A stretch of 64,000 nucleotides of DNA from CAG-217 sp963638105 (lineage in GTDB: Bacteria > Bacillota > Clostridia > Oscillospirales > Acutalibacteraceae), in the NCBI GenBank assembly GCA_963638105.1, contig CAVHPP010000006.1, positions 36,499 to 100,498 on the forward strand. The letters run 5' to 3'. The position numbers were made by a program, and so were the translations under genes. Below are positions 1 through 7,756 of this stretch, one piece after another. Below the pieces are notes generated by a model. The model did not search any database, was not told the DNA's origin, and worked only from the letters and a program-made list of their open reading frames with translations. Every line of letters starts with the position of its first letter. The stretch's first letter is position 1.

Positions 1-12
1 TCGAAAGAAGGA

Positions 13-1218
13 ATGTTTGTGCTGACACTGGATAAAGTGTATCAGGCCTCCCAGGTACTGCGTGAGGTGATCCGTGAGACGGATATGATTTTGGCCCCCA
101 ATATTCACCCGGGTACCAATGTGTATTTGAAAACAGAGAATTTGCAGGTCACCGGTTCGTTTAAGATCCGTGGCTCCTACTATAAGATCAGCAAGCTCAC
201 CGATGAGGAAAAGGCGCGGGGCGTGATTGCCTGCTCCGCCGGTAACCATGCCCAGGGCGTGGCGTTGGCTGCCACCAAAAACGGTATTCAGTCCCTGATC
301 TGCCTGCCGGACGGCGCACCCATCAGCAAGGTGGAGGCCACCAAGCGCTATGGCGCCCAGGTGTGCCTGGTCAAGGGCGTGTATGACGACGCTTACAAAA
401 AAGCGTTGGATCTGAAAGAGGAGAAGGGCTACACTTTTATTCATCCCTTTGATGATGAAGATGTGATTGCCGGTCAAGGCACCATCGGTCTGGAAATTCT
501 TAATCAGCTGGAGAATGTAGATGTGGTGGTGGTACCCATCGGCGGCGGTGGTCTCATCAGCGGCGTGGCTTTTGCCATTAAGCAGATGAACCCTCGTGTG
601 CGGGTCTACGGCGTACAGGCCCAGGGCGCACCCTCTATGCTCAATGCGGTACAGGACGATCAGATCGAGACCCTTGGCAAGGTGCAGACCATTGCCGACG
701 GTATCGCTGTAAAGACCCCGGGCAATAACACATTTGAACTTGTTAAGCAGTATGTAGACGGCATTGTCACCGTCAGCGATGATGAGATTGCCTTGGCAAT
801 CCTGACCCTCTTAGAGCAGCAAAAGCTCATTGCAGAGGGCGCAGGCGCTGTGCCGGTGGCGGCTGTGATGGCCGGCAAAATTCCGGATATTGAGGGCAAG
901 AATGTGTGCTGCCTGGTCAGCGGCGGCAACATTGATGTGACCATTCTTTCCCGTGTGATCGAGCGCGGGCTGAAGATGGGCGGCCGCACGGCGGACATTA
1001 CCATTGCACTGTCCGACCGGCCGGGCCAGCTTAGCGGCGTGTCCTCCATTATTGCGGAGCAGGGCGCTAATGTGGTCAGCGTCAACTACGACAGTACGGA
1101 TTTGGATATGAATATTACCGACTGTTTCTTAAAACTGGGGATCGAGACCCGGGACAACGCCCACATTGAGTCTATCAAACAGGCATTGACAAACGCAGGC
1201 TTTGAGGTCTGCGGCTGA
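13..1218 (+). CDS. ilvA: Threonine ammonia-lyase (threonine dehydratase) with C-terminal ACT domain
   Basis: PLP-dependent enzyme that deaminates L-threonine to 2-oxobutanoate, the first committed step to isoleucine, or a catabolic step. The PLP lysine is K51 in GSFKIRGS, and the phosphate-binding glycine loop GGGGLISG lies at about 177-184. Residues ~325-401 form one ACT domain, a ligand-binding regulatory module. At 401 residues it resembles the short single-ACT Gram-positive/catabolic type more than the ~510-residue two-ACT E. coli IlvA, so biosynthetic versus catabolic role is not settled. A purine-rich GAAAGAAGGA sits just before the ATG. The promoter lies outside the window. The next gene, 17 bases on, encodes RidA, which removes the reactive enamine/imine this enzyme releases, so the pair is probably one operon. 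Confidence 0.93.
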   Translation: MFVLTLDKVYQASQVLREVIRETDMILAPNIHPGTNVYLKTENLQVTGSFKIRGSYYKISKLTDEEKARGVIACSAGNHAQGVALAATKNGIQSLICLPDGAPISKVEATKRYGAQVCLVKGVYDDAYKKALDLKEEKGYTFIHPFDDEDVIAGQGTIGLEILNQLENVDVVVVPIGGGGLISGVAFAIKQMNPRVRVYGVQAQGAPSMLNAVQDDQIETLGKVQTIADGIAVKTPGNNTFELVKQYVDGIVTVSDDEIALAILTLLEQQKLIAEGAGAVPVAAVMAGKIPDIEGKNVCCLVSGGNIDVTILSRVIERGLKMGGRTADITIALSDRPGQLSGVSSIIAEQGANVVSVNYDSTDLDMNITDCFLKLGIETRDNAHIESIKQALTNAGFEVCG

Positions 1219-1235
1219 GATAAAGGAGAATGATT

Positions 1236-1607
1236 ATGGAATATGTAAGCACCAACAACGCACCCGGCGCCATCGGTCCGTACAGCCAGGCGGTGAAAAC
1301 CGGCAATTTGCTGTTTACCAGCGGCCAGATCGCCATTAATCCGGCCACCGGCAATGTGGAGGCCACCACCATTGAGGCCCAGACCCGTCAAGTGTGTGAG
1401 AATTTGAAAGCCGTGGTTGAGGCTGCCGGTACTTCTTTGGATAAGGCAGTAAAGACTGTTTGTTTTCTGGCAGATATTGCGGATTTTGCCAAGTTCAATG
1501 AGGTGTATGGCACCTACTTTACCGCCAAGCCTGCCCGCTCCTGCGTGGCCGTTAAGGACCTGCCCAAGGGTGTGCTGTGCGAGGTGGAAGTGATCGCCGA
1601 GCTGTAA
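1236..1607 (+). CDS. ridA: RidA family 2-iminobutanoate/2-iminopropanoate deaminase
   Basis: A 123-residue YjgF/YER057c/UK114 protein. Family members hydrolyse 2-aminoacrylate and 2-aminocrotonate imines released by PLP dehydratases. Family hallmarks seen are APGAIGPYSQAV near the N-terminus, the GQIAINPATG loop, and RSCVAVKDLPKG with the conserved Arg that binds the substrate carboxylate. I chose the ATG at 1236 because AAAGGAG ends seven bases upstream; an in-frame ATG at 1230 would be too close to it. It lies directly behind threonine ammonia-lyase and is followed by a strong terminator, so the two genes form a small detoxification-coupled unit. Confidence 0.93.
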   Translation: MEYVSTNNAPGAIGPYSQAVKTGNLLFTSGQIAINPATGNVEATTIEAQTRQVCENLKAVVEAAGTSLDKAVKTVCFLADIADFAKFNEVYGTYFTAKPARSCVAVKDLPKGVLCEVEVIAEL

Positions 1608-1623
1608 GCAATCAATGACAAAA

Positions 1624-1667
1624 AAGAAGTGCCGAACCGTTACGGTTCGGCACTTCTTTTTTTATGC
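1624..1667. terminator. Bidirectional intrinsic terminator between ridA and htrA
   Basis: A 17-bp perfect stem (1624-1640 with 1644-1660) around a TTA loop, with a T-run on the plus side and a matching A-run on the other. It serves ridA on the plus strand and the convergent htrA on the minus strand, whose stop is at 1672. Confidence 0.92.
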
Positions 1668-1671
1668 GCGG

Positions 1672-3213
1672 TTAATTGCCTTTGCTTTCAATCAGCTTGC
1701 AGTCTACCTTAAAGGTCTTGATCTGGTTGTTCTCAATGCGGGCAATGGTCAGCTTGATGGTGTCGCCGGGCTTGCTGTCAGAAAGCACCTGCGTCATCAC
1801 ATCGGTGGAGGTCATGGTCTTGCCATTGACGGCTACGATCATATCGTACTGCTTTACCTGCTTGTTGGCCAGGTCAGAGTCGCTGTTTACTTGGCTGATG
1901 ACCATGGTACCCTTGGCGTTTTTAAAGCCCTTTTCCGTCAAGGCGGAGAGAATGGCGTCAGCGTTGTTGTAGCTGGTAATGGTGTTGTAGGTGACGCCGA
2001 TCTTGGCGCGACCGGCTACATAGCCGTTTTTAATCAGGCTGTTGGCGGTGTCCACAGCGGTGGAGCTGGGCACTGCAAAGCCCATACCCTCGTACTCGGT
2101 GGAGGCGATCTTAGAGGAGTTAATGCCGATCACCTGACCCTGCATGTTAAACAGCGCGCCGCCGGAGTTGCCCGGATTGATGGCTGCGTCCGTTTGGATA
2201 CACTCGTTGTCGTAGCCGATGGAGCTTTCCACCGGACGATCCAAAGCGGAAATATAGCCGCTGGTGACGCTGTTTTTGAATTCCAGGCCGCCGGGACAGC
2301 CGATGGCCACCACCTGCTCGCCGACGGTTAGGCTCTTGCTGTCGGCAAAGGTGGCCGCTTGCAGCCCGGTGGCTTCAATGGAAAGCACGCCGATGTCCGT
2401 TTGGCTGTCGGCACCCACCATTGTAGCGGTGTATTCTTTGCCGTTATTCAAGGTCACCTTAAAGCTGCTGCCGTCGGAGATCACATGGGCACAGGTCATA
2501 ATATAAGTCTTGCCGTTCGCTTCCTTCATAATCACGCCGGAGCCTTCGCCGCTGGCTTGCTGGTTGTCGCTGCTGTCGGAGCTGCTATTGGAGCCGTAGC
2601 CGTAGAAGTTGCTGTAGGAATTCTGCTTGGAATAGACGGTAATCCCTACGCAGGAGTCCATGGCCTTTTTAGCTACGCCGGCAACAGTTAGGTTGCCGCT
2701 GCCGTCCTCGGTTGCCACGCTGCCGCCGCTGACGGTCTGGGTGTCAGATCCGCTGTCCTGAGAGGTGGAGGTGCCGTCTGTTTTTTCTTCCTTATCCCCG
2801 GAGAGTACGCCGGTGGCTGCCAGTACAATGCCGGTAATGGCGATCACCACACACACCACCAGTACGCTCACCACGATGGTAATGGTCTTTTTGTTCTTCT
2901 TTTTTTCCGGCTTGCCCGGCTCCGACGGCTCTGTGGGGTTGCTGTAAGTCTGGCCGGTGGGCTGTGCCTGGGCGGTATGGTCAGCGGTACCGGTCTGCTG
3001 GCCGTTATAGGCGGCGCCGGGCTGGTTGCCGCTGTGGTAGGCGTAGTGATAGGTGGTGCCGTTGTCGCCGGTGGGCGGCGTTTGGGGCTGCTCCGGTTGG
3101 GGCGGTGTGTAATAAGTGCCCGGCTGCTGATACGGGTTGTAGCCGGTGTTCGGCTGACCGTCCCCCTGGGGGGCCTGGCCGCCGTTTATCGGGTTCTGTT
3201 CATAGTCGCTCAT
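1672..3213 (-). CDS. htrA: HtrA/DegP-like membrane-anchored serine protease with PDZ domain
   Basis: A 513-residue envelope quality-control protease. Residues 1-105 are a Gln/Pro/Gly/Tyr-rich cytoplasmic tail, followed by a basic stretch and one membrane segment (~110-134), so the protease faces outside. The trypsin-like domain spans ~180-395 with catalytic H243 (TCAHVI), D273 (DIGVLSI) and S350 (GNSGGAL). A PDZ domain follows (~410-505). A Ser/Asn-rich insertion lies before the protease core. Its ATG overlaps the end of the sensor kinase gene by 4 bases, so it is the third gene of a regulator-kinase-protease operon. This resembles CssRS/HtrA envelope-stress logic in Bacillus; by inference the kinase controls protease supply. 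It ends at a shared bidirectional terminator. Confidence 0.93.
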   Translation of the reverse strand: MSDYEQNPINGGQAPQGDGQPNTGYNPYQQPGTYYTPPQPEQPQTPPTGDNGTTYHYAYHSGNQPGAAYNGQQTGTADHTAQAQPTGQTYSNPTEPSEPGKPEKKKNKKTITIVVSVLVVCVVIAITGIVLAATGVLSGDKEEKTDGTSTSQDSGSDTQTVSGGSVATEDGSGNLTVAGVAKKAMDSCVGITVYSKQNSYSNFYGYGSNSSSDSSDNQQASGEGSGVIMKEANGKTYIMTCAHVISDGSSFKVTLNNGKEYTATMVGADSQTDIGVLSIEATGLQAATFADSKSLTVGEQVVAIGCPGGLEFKNSVTSGYISALDRPVESSIGYDNECIQTDAAINPGNSGGALFNMQGQVIGINSSKIASTEYEGMGFAVPSSTAVDTANSLIKNGYVAGRAKIGVTYNTITSYNNADAILSALTEKGFKNAKGTMVISQVNSDSDLANKQVKQYDMIVAVNGKTMTSTDVMTQVLSDSKPGDTIKLTIARIENNQIKTFKVDCKLIESKGN

Positions 3214-4733
3214 GCTTCTTTTGCTCCTTTTTTATTGACGGGGGTGAATGCCTTGGGTAGGGTGAATACGAATTCCGCGGTGTTTGCGTCTTCACTCTTG
3301 GCATAAATTCTGCCGGAGTGCATTTCCACCATCATTTTTACGATATATAATCCCAGTCCGGCGCCCTTGGCGTCCAGGCTGCGGGATTTGTCAACTTTAT
3401 AGAAGCGCTCAAACACGCGAGACAGCTCCTCGGCCTTAATGCCGGCGCCGCTGTTCTTAATACTTACACGAATTTGGCTGCCTAAATCCTCCAGTGTGAC
3501 CTTGATAAAGCCGTCTTCGTTGGTAAACTTCACTGCGTTATCAAATAGGTTGTAGATCACCTGATAAATCATATCCGGGTCCGCCACAATGTACTGGGGC
3601 TGCAAGTCCTCCAGTCCGATGATCTCAATATTCTTCTTCTCAATCTTTTGTTCAAAGGTCAAAAGAATGCGAATGATCTGGTCAGAGATATCGTAGTTGT
3701 TGGGCTTCATTTGGAATTCGCCGGACTCGATCTTGCTCATATTCAGCATGGCCACCACTAAGCGGCTCAGTCGGCGTACCTCGGTGCTTACCAGTCCCAG
3801 GTAATAGTTTTGCTTCTCTTTGGGAATGGTGCCGTCCAAAATACCGTCGATAAACCCGGCAATGGAGGTCATAGGCGTTTTTAATTCGTGGGACACATTG
3901 GCCACAAAGCTGGCGCGGGAACTTTCTGTTTTATCCAGTGCGTCCGCCATATCGTTAAAGGCAATGCCCAGATCCGCCAGCTCATCGCAGCCTCGCACCT
4001 TAACTCGGTAAGAGAAGTCGCCGATGGCAAATTGCTTGGCGGCAGCGCTCATTTGCTGCAAAGGGGTCACCATCTTTTTGGTCAGGTGCCAAATGCAGAT
4101 GAAGGCCAGCATCAAACAGGCCAGCGCGCTGAGCAGGAAAATGCGAATTACCGCCAGTGCCAGGGACTGCACGCCGGTTTGGGTCTGCGCAAAGGTGTAG
4201 CCGATTACATCGCCGTCGCTAACGATGGTGGTGCCGACAATGTAATTGGTTTGGCCGCGTACGGTAATGCGCCCGGTTACGGTGCCGGTCTCGTACACCC
4301 GTTGTAGCAGTGCGGAACTGATGGAATAGCTGTCGTGCAGGGCGCAGGTGGTAAACTCCCCAAAATACGGGGTGGAATAGGCCCGCTCCTTACACAGAAT
4401 AATATTACCCTCCACATCGCAGACAAATACATCTGCGTCGATAGAATTAGAAATAATATATAGGGATTCGCACATCAGCTCTTTTTCCACGCTGTAGCGA
4501 CTGTTAATGTCCTGCATAATCAACGAGGAACTGATGGTACCGGATACGCTTTGCACATTCTCTTTCAGCAGATTGGTGCGTTCATTTTGAGAATAGGTGT
4601 TGACCATCAGGGTCAGGGCGGTGCCCAGCACGGTCAGCGTGACCAAAAAGATAGCGGCAAACAGCAGGAAGTATTTGGCAAAGATATTGCTTTTGACCGG
4701 CTTTTTGCCGACGAGTACATCCTTAAACGCCAT
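3210..4733 (-). CDS. Sensor histidine kinase, HAMP-containing, envelope-stress type
   Basis: A 507-residue membrane histidine kinase. Two membrane segments (~20-44 and ~191-217) flank a ~145-residue extracytoplasmic sensor domain. A HAMP linker (~215-268) leads to the dimerisation helix with phospho-acceptor H282 in SHELKTPMTSIAGF. The ATPase domain shows the N box (VIYNLFDNAVKFT), a G1 region (KNSGAGIKAEE), the F box (FERFYKVD) and a G2 loop (GAGLGLYIV). It starts three bases after the response regulator stop and overlaps htrA by 4 bases, so translation is coupled. The ligand is unknown. The co-encoded protease suggests misfolded surface proteins or cell-wall stress as the signal, by analogy only. 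Confidence 0.93.
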   Translation of the reverse strand: MAFKDVLVGKKPVKSNIFAKYFLLFAAIFLVTLTVLGTALTLMVNTYSQNERTNLLKENVQSVSGTISSSLIMQDINSRYSVEKELMCESLYIISNSIDADVFVCDVEGNIILCKERAYSTPYFGEFTTCALHDSYSISSALLQRVYETGTVTGRITVRGQTNYIVGTTIVSDGDVIGYTFAQTQTGVQSLALAVIRIFLLSALACLMLAFICIWHLTKKMVTPLQQMSAAAKQFAIGDFSYRVKVRGCDELADLGIAFNDMADALDKTESSRASFVANVSHELKTPMTSIAGFIDGILDGTIPKEKQNYYLGLVSTEVRRLSRLVVAMLNMSKIESGEFQMKPNNYDISDQIIRILLTFEQKIEKKNIEIIGLEDLQPQYIVADPDMIYQVIYNLFDNAVKFTNEDGFIKVTLEDLGSQIRVSIKNSGAGIKAEELSRVFERFYKVDKSRSLDAKGAGLGLYIVKMMVEMHSGRIYAKSEDANTAEFVFTLPKAFTPVNKKGAKEA

Positions 4734-4736
4734 TGC

Positions 4737-5429
4737 TTATTCCTTGGTCTCAAACTTGTAGCCGACGCCCCAAACGGTTTTCAGCTCCCATTTGTCGCTG
4801 ACGCCCTCTAACTTTTCACGCAGGCGCTTGACATGCACATCCACCGTGCGGGAATCGCCGTAAAATTCAAAGCCCCATACCTCGTCCAGCAGCTGGTCAC
4901 GGGTAAAGACCCGGTTAGGATTGGAGGCAAAGTGGTAGATCAATTCTAATTCTTTGGGCGGCGTGTCGATCTGCACGCCGTTGACTTTCAATTCATAGTT
5001 GGCAATGTTGATCTCCAGCTTGTCATAGGTGACCACTTTCTTGCTTTCCTCGGCGTTGTCGTTTTTGCCCTGAGTACGGCGCAGCACGGCTTTCACCCGA
5101 GCCACCACCTCTTTGGCGTCAAAGGGCTTGACTACATAGTCGTCGGCGCCCAGCTCCAGCCCCAGCACCTTGTCAAAGGTCTCGCCCTTGGCAGTGAGCA
5201 TGATGATGGGGGCGGAAGAGGTCTTGCGGATCTCTCGGCACACCTGCCAGCCGTCCATCTTGGGCAACATAATGTCCAGCAGTACCAAATCCGGTGCCTT
5301 CTGCTGGAAGGCGGTTACGGCGGCTTGGCCGTCATTGGCGGTAAACACCGTGTAGCCCTCATTCTCTAAGTATAGTTTCAGTAATTCACAGATGTTTAAT
5401 TCATCATCCACTACCAGAATTTTGCTCAT
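4737..5429 (-). CDS. OmpR/PhoB-family response regulator
   Basis: A 230-residue two-component regulator. The receiver domain (1-~115) has the acidic pair D8/D9, phospho-acceptor D52 (LVLLDIMLPKMDG) and the switch lysine in YVVKPFDAKE. A winged helix (~130-228) ends with the typical RTVDVHVKRLREKLE recognition helix and a GVGYKF wing. AAGGAG precedes the ATG. It is the first gene of the regulator-kinase-htrA operon and would bind promoter DNA when phosphorylated by the downstream kinase. A perfect 15-bp palindrome overlaps the likely -10 just upstream, possibly an autoregulatory site. Confidence 0.94.
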   Translation of the reverse strand: MSKILVVDDELNICELLKLYLENEGYTVFTANDGQAAVTAFQQKAPDLVLLDIMLPKMDGWQVCREIRKTSSAPIIMLTAKGETFDKVLGLELGADDYVVKPFDAKEVVARVKAVLRRTQGKNDNAEESKKVVTYDKLEINIANYELKVNGVQIDTPPKELELIYHFASNPNRVFTRDQLLDEVWGFEFYGDSRTVDVHVKRLREKLEGVSDKWELKTVWGVGYKFETKE

Positions 5430-5453
5430 TGTTTTCGCTCCTTTTCTTTGATA

Positions 5454-5468
5454 CTGCTATCATAGCAG
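5454..5468. promoter_or_regulatory. 15-bp palindrome over the -10 of the regulator-kinase-htrA operon
   Basis: CTGCTAT-C-ATAGCAG is a perfect palindrome. On the minus strand it contains TATGAT (5459-5464), a plausible -10 element about 30 bases before the response regulator ATG. No good -35 is visible at 16-18 bp, which is common for activator-dependent promoters. Whether the response regulator itself binds is inference. Confidence 0.45.
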
Positions 5469-5539
5469 GTTTTTTTGTTCATAATTTTAGAATTCGGTAA
5501 ACAAAAAATGAAATTTTTTAATAATTTGCGAACGAATTT

Positions 5540-6775
5540 TTACCATTCTTTGCCCCGGCGCAGCGCGCTCTCCACATGATCGATAAACTGGCGGGCACAA
5601 CGGGGAGAACGACCGCCTCGGCGTACGGCCCACTGCTCGGCGGCAGCGTCCAGTCGCTGGGCGTCCACTTGCAGGCCGCGATCGGCGGCAATCTTTTCCA
5701 CAATGTCCAGATAATCCTTTTTGTCCGGGTTAATAAAGGTAATGGTCAGCCCAAACCGATCGGACAGAGACAGCTGCTCCTGGCGGGTGTCGTTTTTGTT
5801 TACATCGTCCTCCCGGTCGGAGAAGTTCTCTTTGATCAGGTGGCGCCGGTTGGAGGTGGCATAGATCAGCGTATTGGGCTGGCAGGCAGACAGGCCGCCC
5901 TCCAGCGCCGCTTTCAGCTCTGTAAAAGCGTTGTCTTGACTGTCAAAGCTCAGGTCGTCAATATAGATGATAAATTTCATTGGGCTGTCCGCCAGGTATT
6001 CCCGAATCAGGGACAACTCCTCCACCGCGCTCTTGGGAATCTCGATCATGCGCAGGCCCTGTTCTTTGTACGCATTCAGGATGGCGTGAATGGTGGAGCT
6101 TTTGCCGGTGCCCCGGTCGCCGTACAGCAGCACGTTGTTGGCGGGCAGTCCGCAAACAAAGCTTTCTGTATTGTCTACCACCTGGCCCCGCTGCAATTCA
6201 TAGTTCTTCAAATCGGACAGCCGTATGGGGTCCGTGGTGGAGATGGGGGAGAGGGCGTGGTCCCGCCACTCAAAGGCGGCGTAGTTGGCAAACAGACCGT
6301 AGCCGTTCTTTTTATGGAATGCAGCCAGTGCCTCCGTTTGCTCCGCCCAGTTTTGGCGCAGGGGCGGCAGTGCTTCGCCGTTCTCCCACCGGGGCAGGGT
6401 GCCCAGCACTTCCCGCAGGTCTTTATCCTCTACTGCGCTAAGAATATCTTCCGGGGTCAGGTCGGCAATAGTCTCCAGCTTGGCAAGGTCGCTTTTTACA
6501 CCGTCCAGGATCGCCGGGCGCAGACGGTCTACCGCGTCGCCGGCGGCGGCTTTGCTGAATACATTGTCGTCGGTGAGGATCAACTTGGAAATATACCGGC
6601 GCAGCGTGTCTCGAGGTGCCAGCGTGCTGAAAAAGGCACTTTGCGCCTCCAGCACCGCCTCGCCGGCTTCTATGCTGCGCAGCAGGTGCAGCAGACTGTG
6701 CATTACCGGGTCCGTCTTGAATTGATAGATGCACAGGGACTCCATATTGTATCGTAATTGGGTTGCTTTGTTCAT
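5540..6775 (-). CDS. DUF815-type AAA ATPase
   Basis: A 411-residue cytoplasmic ATP-binding protein of the DUF815 family. It has an N-terminal helical region (~1-190), a Walker A loop GDRGTGKSS at 219-227, and a Walker B segment FIIYIDDLSF at 268-277. A sensor-like motif follows (LIYATSNRRHL), then a DRFGLTITF box typical of this family. Length is normal. Function is not established for the family, so I give no reaction. It starts after GGAGCG and reads away from the divergent GntR gene, with its own promoter. Confidence 0.88.
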   Translation of the reverse strand: MNKATQLRYNMESLCIYQFKTDPVMHSLLHLLRSIEAGEAVLEAQSAFFSTLAPRDTLRRYISKLILTDDNVFSKAAAGDAVDRLRPAILDGVKSDLAKLETIADLTPEDILSAVEDKDLREVLGTLPRWENGEALPPLRQNWAEQTEALAAFHKKNGYGLFANYAAFEWRDHALSPISTTDPIRLSDLKNYELQRGQVVDNTESFVCGLPANNVLLYGDRGTGKSSTIHAILNAYKEQGLRMIEIPKSAVEELSLIREYLADSPMKFIIYIDDLSFDSQDNAFTELKAALEGGLSACQPNTLIYATSNRRHLIKENFSDREDDVNKNDTRQEQLSLSDRFGLTITFINPDKKDYLDIVEKIAADRGLQVDAQRLDAAAEQWAVRRGGRSPRCARQFIDHVESALRRGKEW

Positions 6776-6816
6776 TTTTTACGCTCCATAATATATATTC
6801 TCTTATTTATATCCTT

Positions 6817-6845
6817 ATCATATAGCATTTGTTCACAATTTACAA
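6817..6845 (-). promoter_or_regulatory. Promoter of the DUF815 ATPase gene
   Basis: On the minus strand, TTGTAA (6840-6845) and TATGAT (6817-6822) are separated by exactly 17 bp, about 42 bases ahead of the ATG. Confidence 0.6.
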
Positions 6846-6926
6846 CCCCCGCAGGGCAAATTCGTGCAGGGTGAACAAAGAACAGCAGAAAATCAGTTCT
6901 ATAATTGTAAGATGTCAGACAACGCC

Positions 6927-6958
6927 TTGACTTTTGCATACAACTTGTGTTATGATGT
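6927..6958 (+). promoter_or_regulatory. Promoter of the gntR gene, with candidate operator core
   Basis: TTGACT (6927-6932) and TATGAT (6951-6956) lie 18 bp apart. The -10 is part of TATGATGT (6951-6958), the reverse complement of ACATCATA, which occurs twice in the ilvC promoter region downstream. This suggests autoregulation by the GntR protein. Confidence 0.6.
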
Positions 6959-6975
6959 GTGCAGAGGTGAGGAAT

Positions 6976-7632
6976 ATGCCAAGATCGGCCATGCTGCCGG
7001 AGAGTACGGCGCAGCAGATTTTGAATATGATCGAGACCCAGCACCGCTTTGCGGTGGGGGATAAGCTGCCTAATGAGAATGACCTGGCGGCGGAATTGGG
7101 CGTTAGTCGTTCCACCTTGCGGGAGGCTATTCGAATTTTGACCACCAACGGTGTGTTGGAGATCCGGCGGGGCAAGGGCACCTTTGTCAGTGCCAATACT
7201 GTCATCGACTCGGCGGATCTGAGCGATATTGCTTCCGGCTTGGACGATTTGTTTGAGATGCGACTGATGTTTGAACCGGATTGTGCTTATTTGGCTGCAC
7301 AGCGGGCAACGCAGGAAGAAATTGACGCCATTTGCTACTACGGCGAGCAGGTGGAAAAGAAGATTTTAAGCGGCGAGGACCGCACGGCAGAGGAGCAAAA
7401 ATTCCATGAGAGCATTGCCAATGCCACGCACAATGCGTTTGTGAAGCAGTTTATGCCGGTGATCTTTAACGCCATCAAAAAAGGCGTGATCGTCATGACC
7501 CGGGACAAGGACGTAAGCGCAGATAATCTAAACGACGATCGGCTGATTATGGACTTTATCAAGAAGCGGAATGCCGAGGGCGCCCGCACCGCTATGCGGC
7601 TGCATATTCTTCATGCTATGGAGCATTTGTAA
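6976..7632 (+). CDS. GntR-family transcriptional regulator, FadR/FCD subfamily
   Basis: A 218-residue repressor or activator. Residues ~5-72 are a GntR winged helix (LPNENDLAAELGVSRSTLREAIRILTTNGVLEIRRGKGTF). Residues ~80-215 are an all-helical FCD ligand domain with the usual metal/carboxylate-binding positions (D in FEPDCAYLAA, H in EEQKFHESIANATHN, and a C-terminal MRLHILHAM). I chose the ATG at 6976 because GAGGTGAGG lies just upstream and the HTH begins at the normal place; an in-frame ATG at 6934 lies inside the promoter. Regulators of this subfamily sense small carboxylates. Because ilvC follows directly and shares an operator motif, a branched-chain pathway acid is a reasonable guess for the ligand. 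Confidence 0.9.
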   Translation: MPRSAMLPESTAQQILNMIETQHRFAVGDKLPNENDLAAELGVSRSTLREAIRILTTNGVLEIRRGKGTFVSANTVIDSADLSDIASGLDDLFEMRLMFEPDCAYLAAQRATQEEIDAICYYGEQVEKKILSGEDRTAEEQKFHESIANATHNAFVKQFMPVIFNAIKKGVIVMTRDKDVSADNLNDDRLIMDFIKKRNAEGARTAMRLHILHAMEHL

Positions 7633-7649
7633 AAAAATAAAATTGCCTA

Positions 7650-7712
7650 TTGACAACAGACATCATACAGGATATAATGTGAATTGTTAAGAAACCACAG
7701 CGACATCATACA
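7650..7712 (+). promoter_or_regulatory. ilvC promoter with two ACATCATACA operator candidates
   Basis: TTGACA (7650-7655) and TATAAT (7673-7678) are spaced 17 bp, a near-perfect sigma-A promoter. The 10-mer ACATCATACA lies in the spacer (7660-7669) and again downstream of the start site (7703-7712), 43 bp apart or about four helical turns. The core recurs inverted in the gntR promoter. Confidence 0.75.
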
Positions 7713-7756
7713 ACGCTGCGACTTCAATTAAACTTATTTATTAGGAGGAAATTACA

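Noticed and set aside
5576..6757. A 393-codon open frame on the plus strand
   Set aside because: It lies antisense to the DUF815 ATPase, has no ribosome site and reads as low-complexity shadow sequence.
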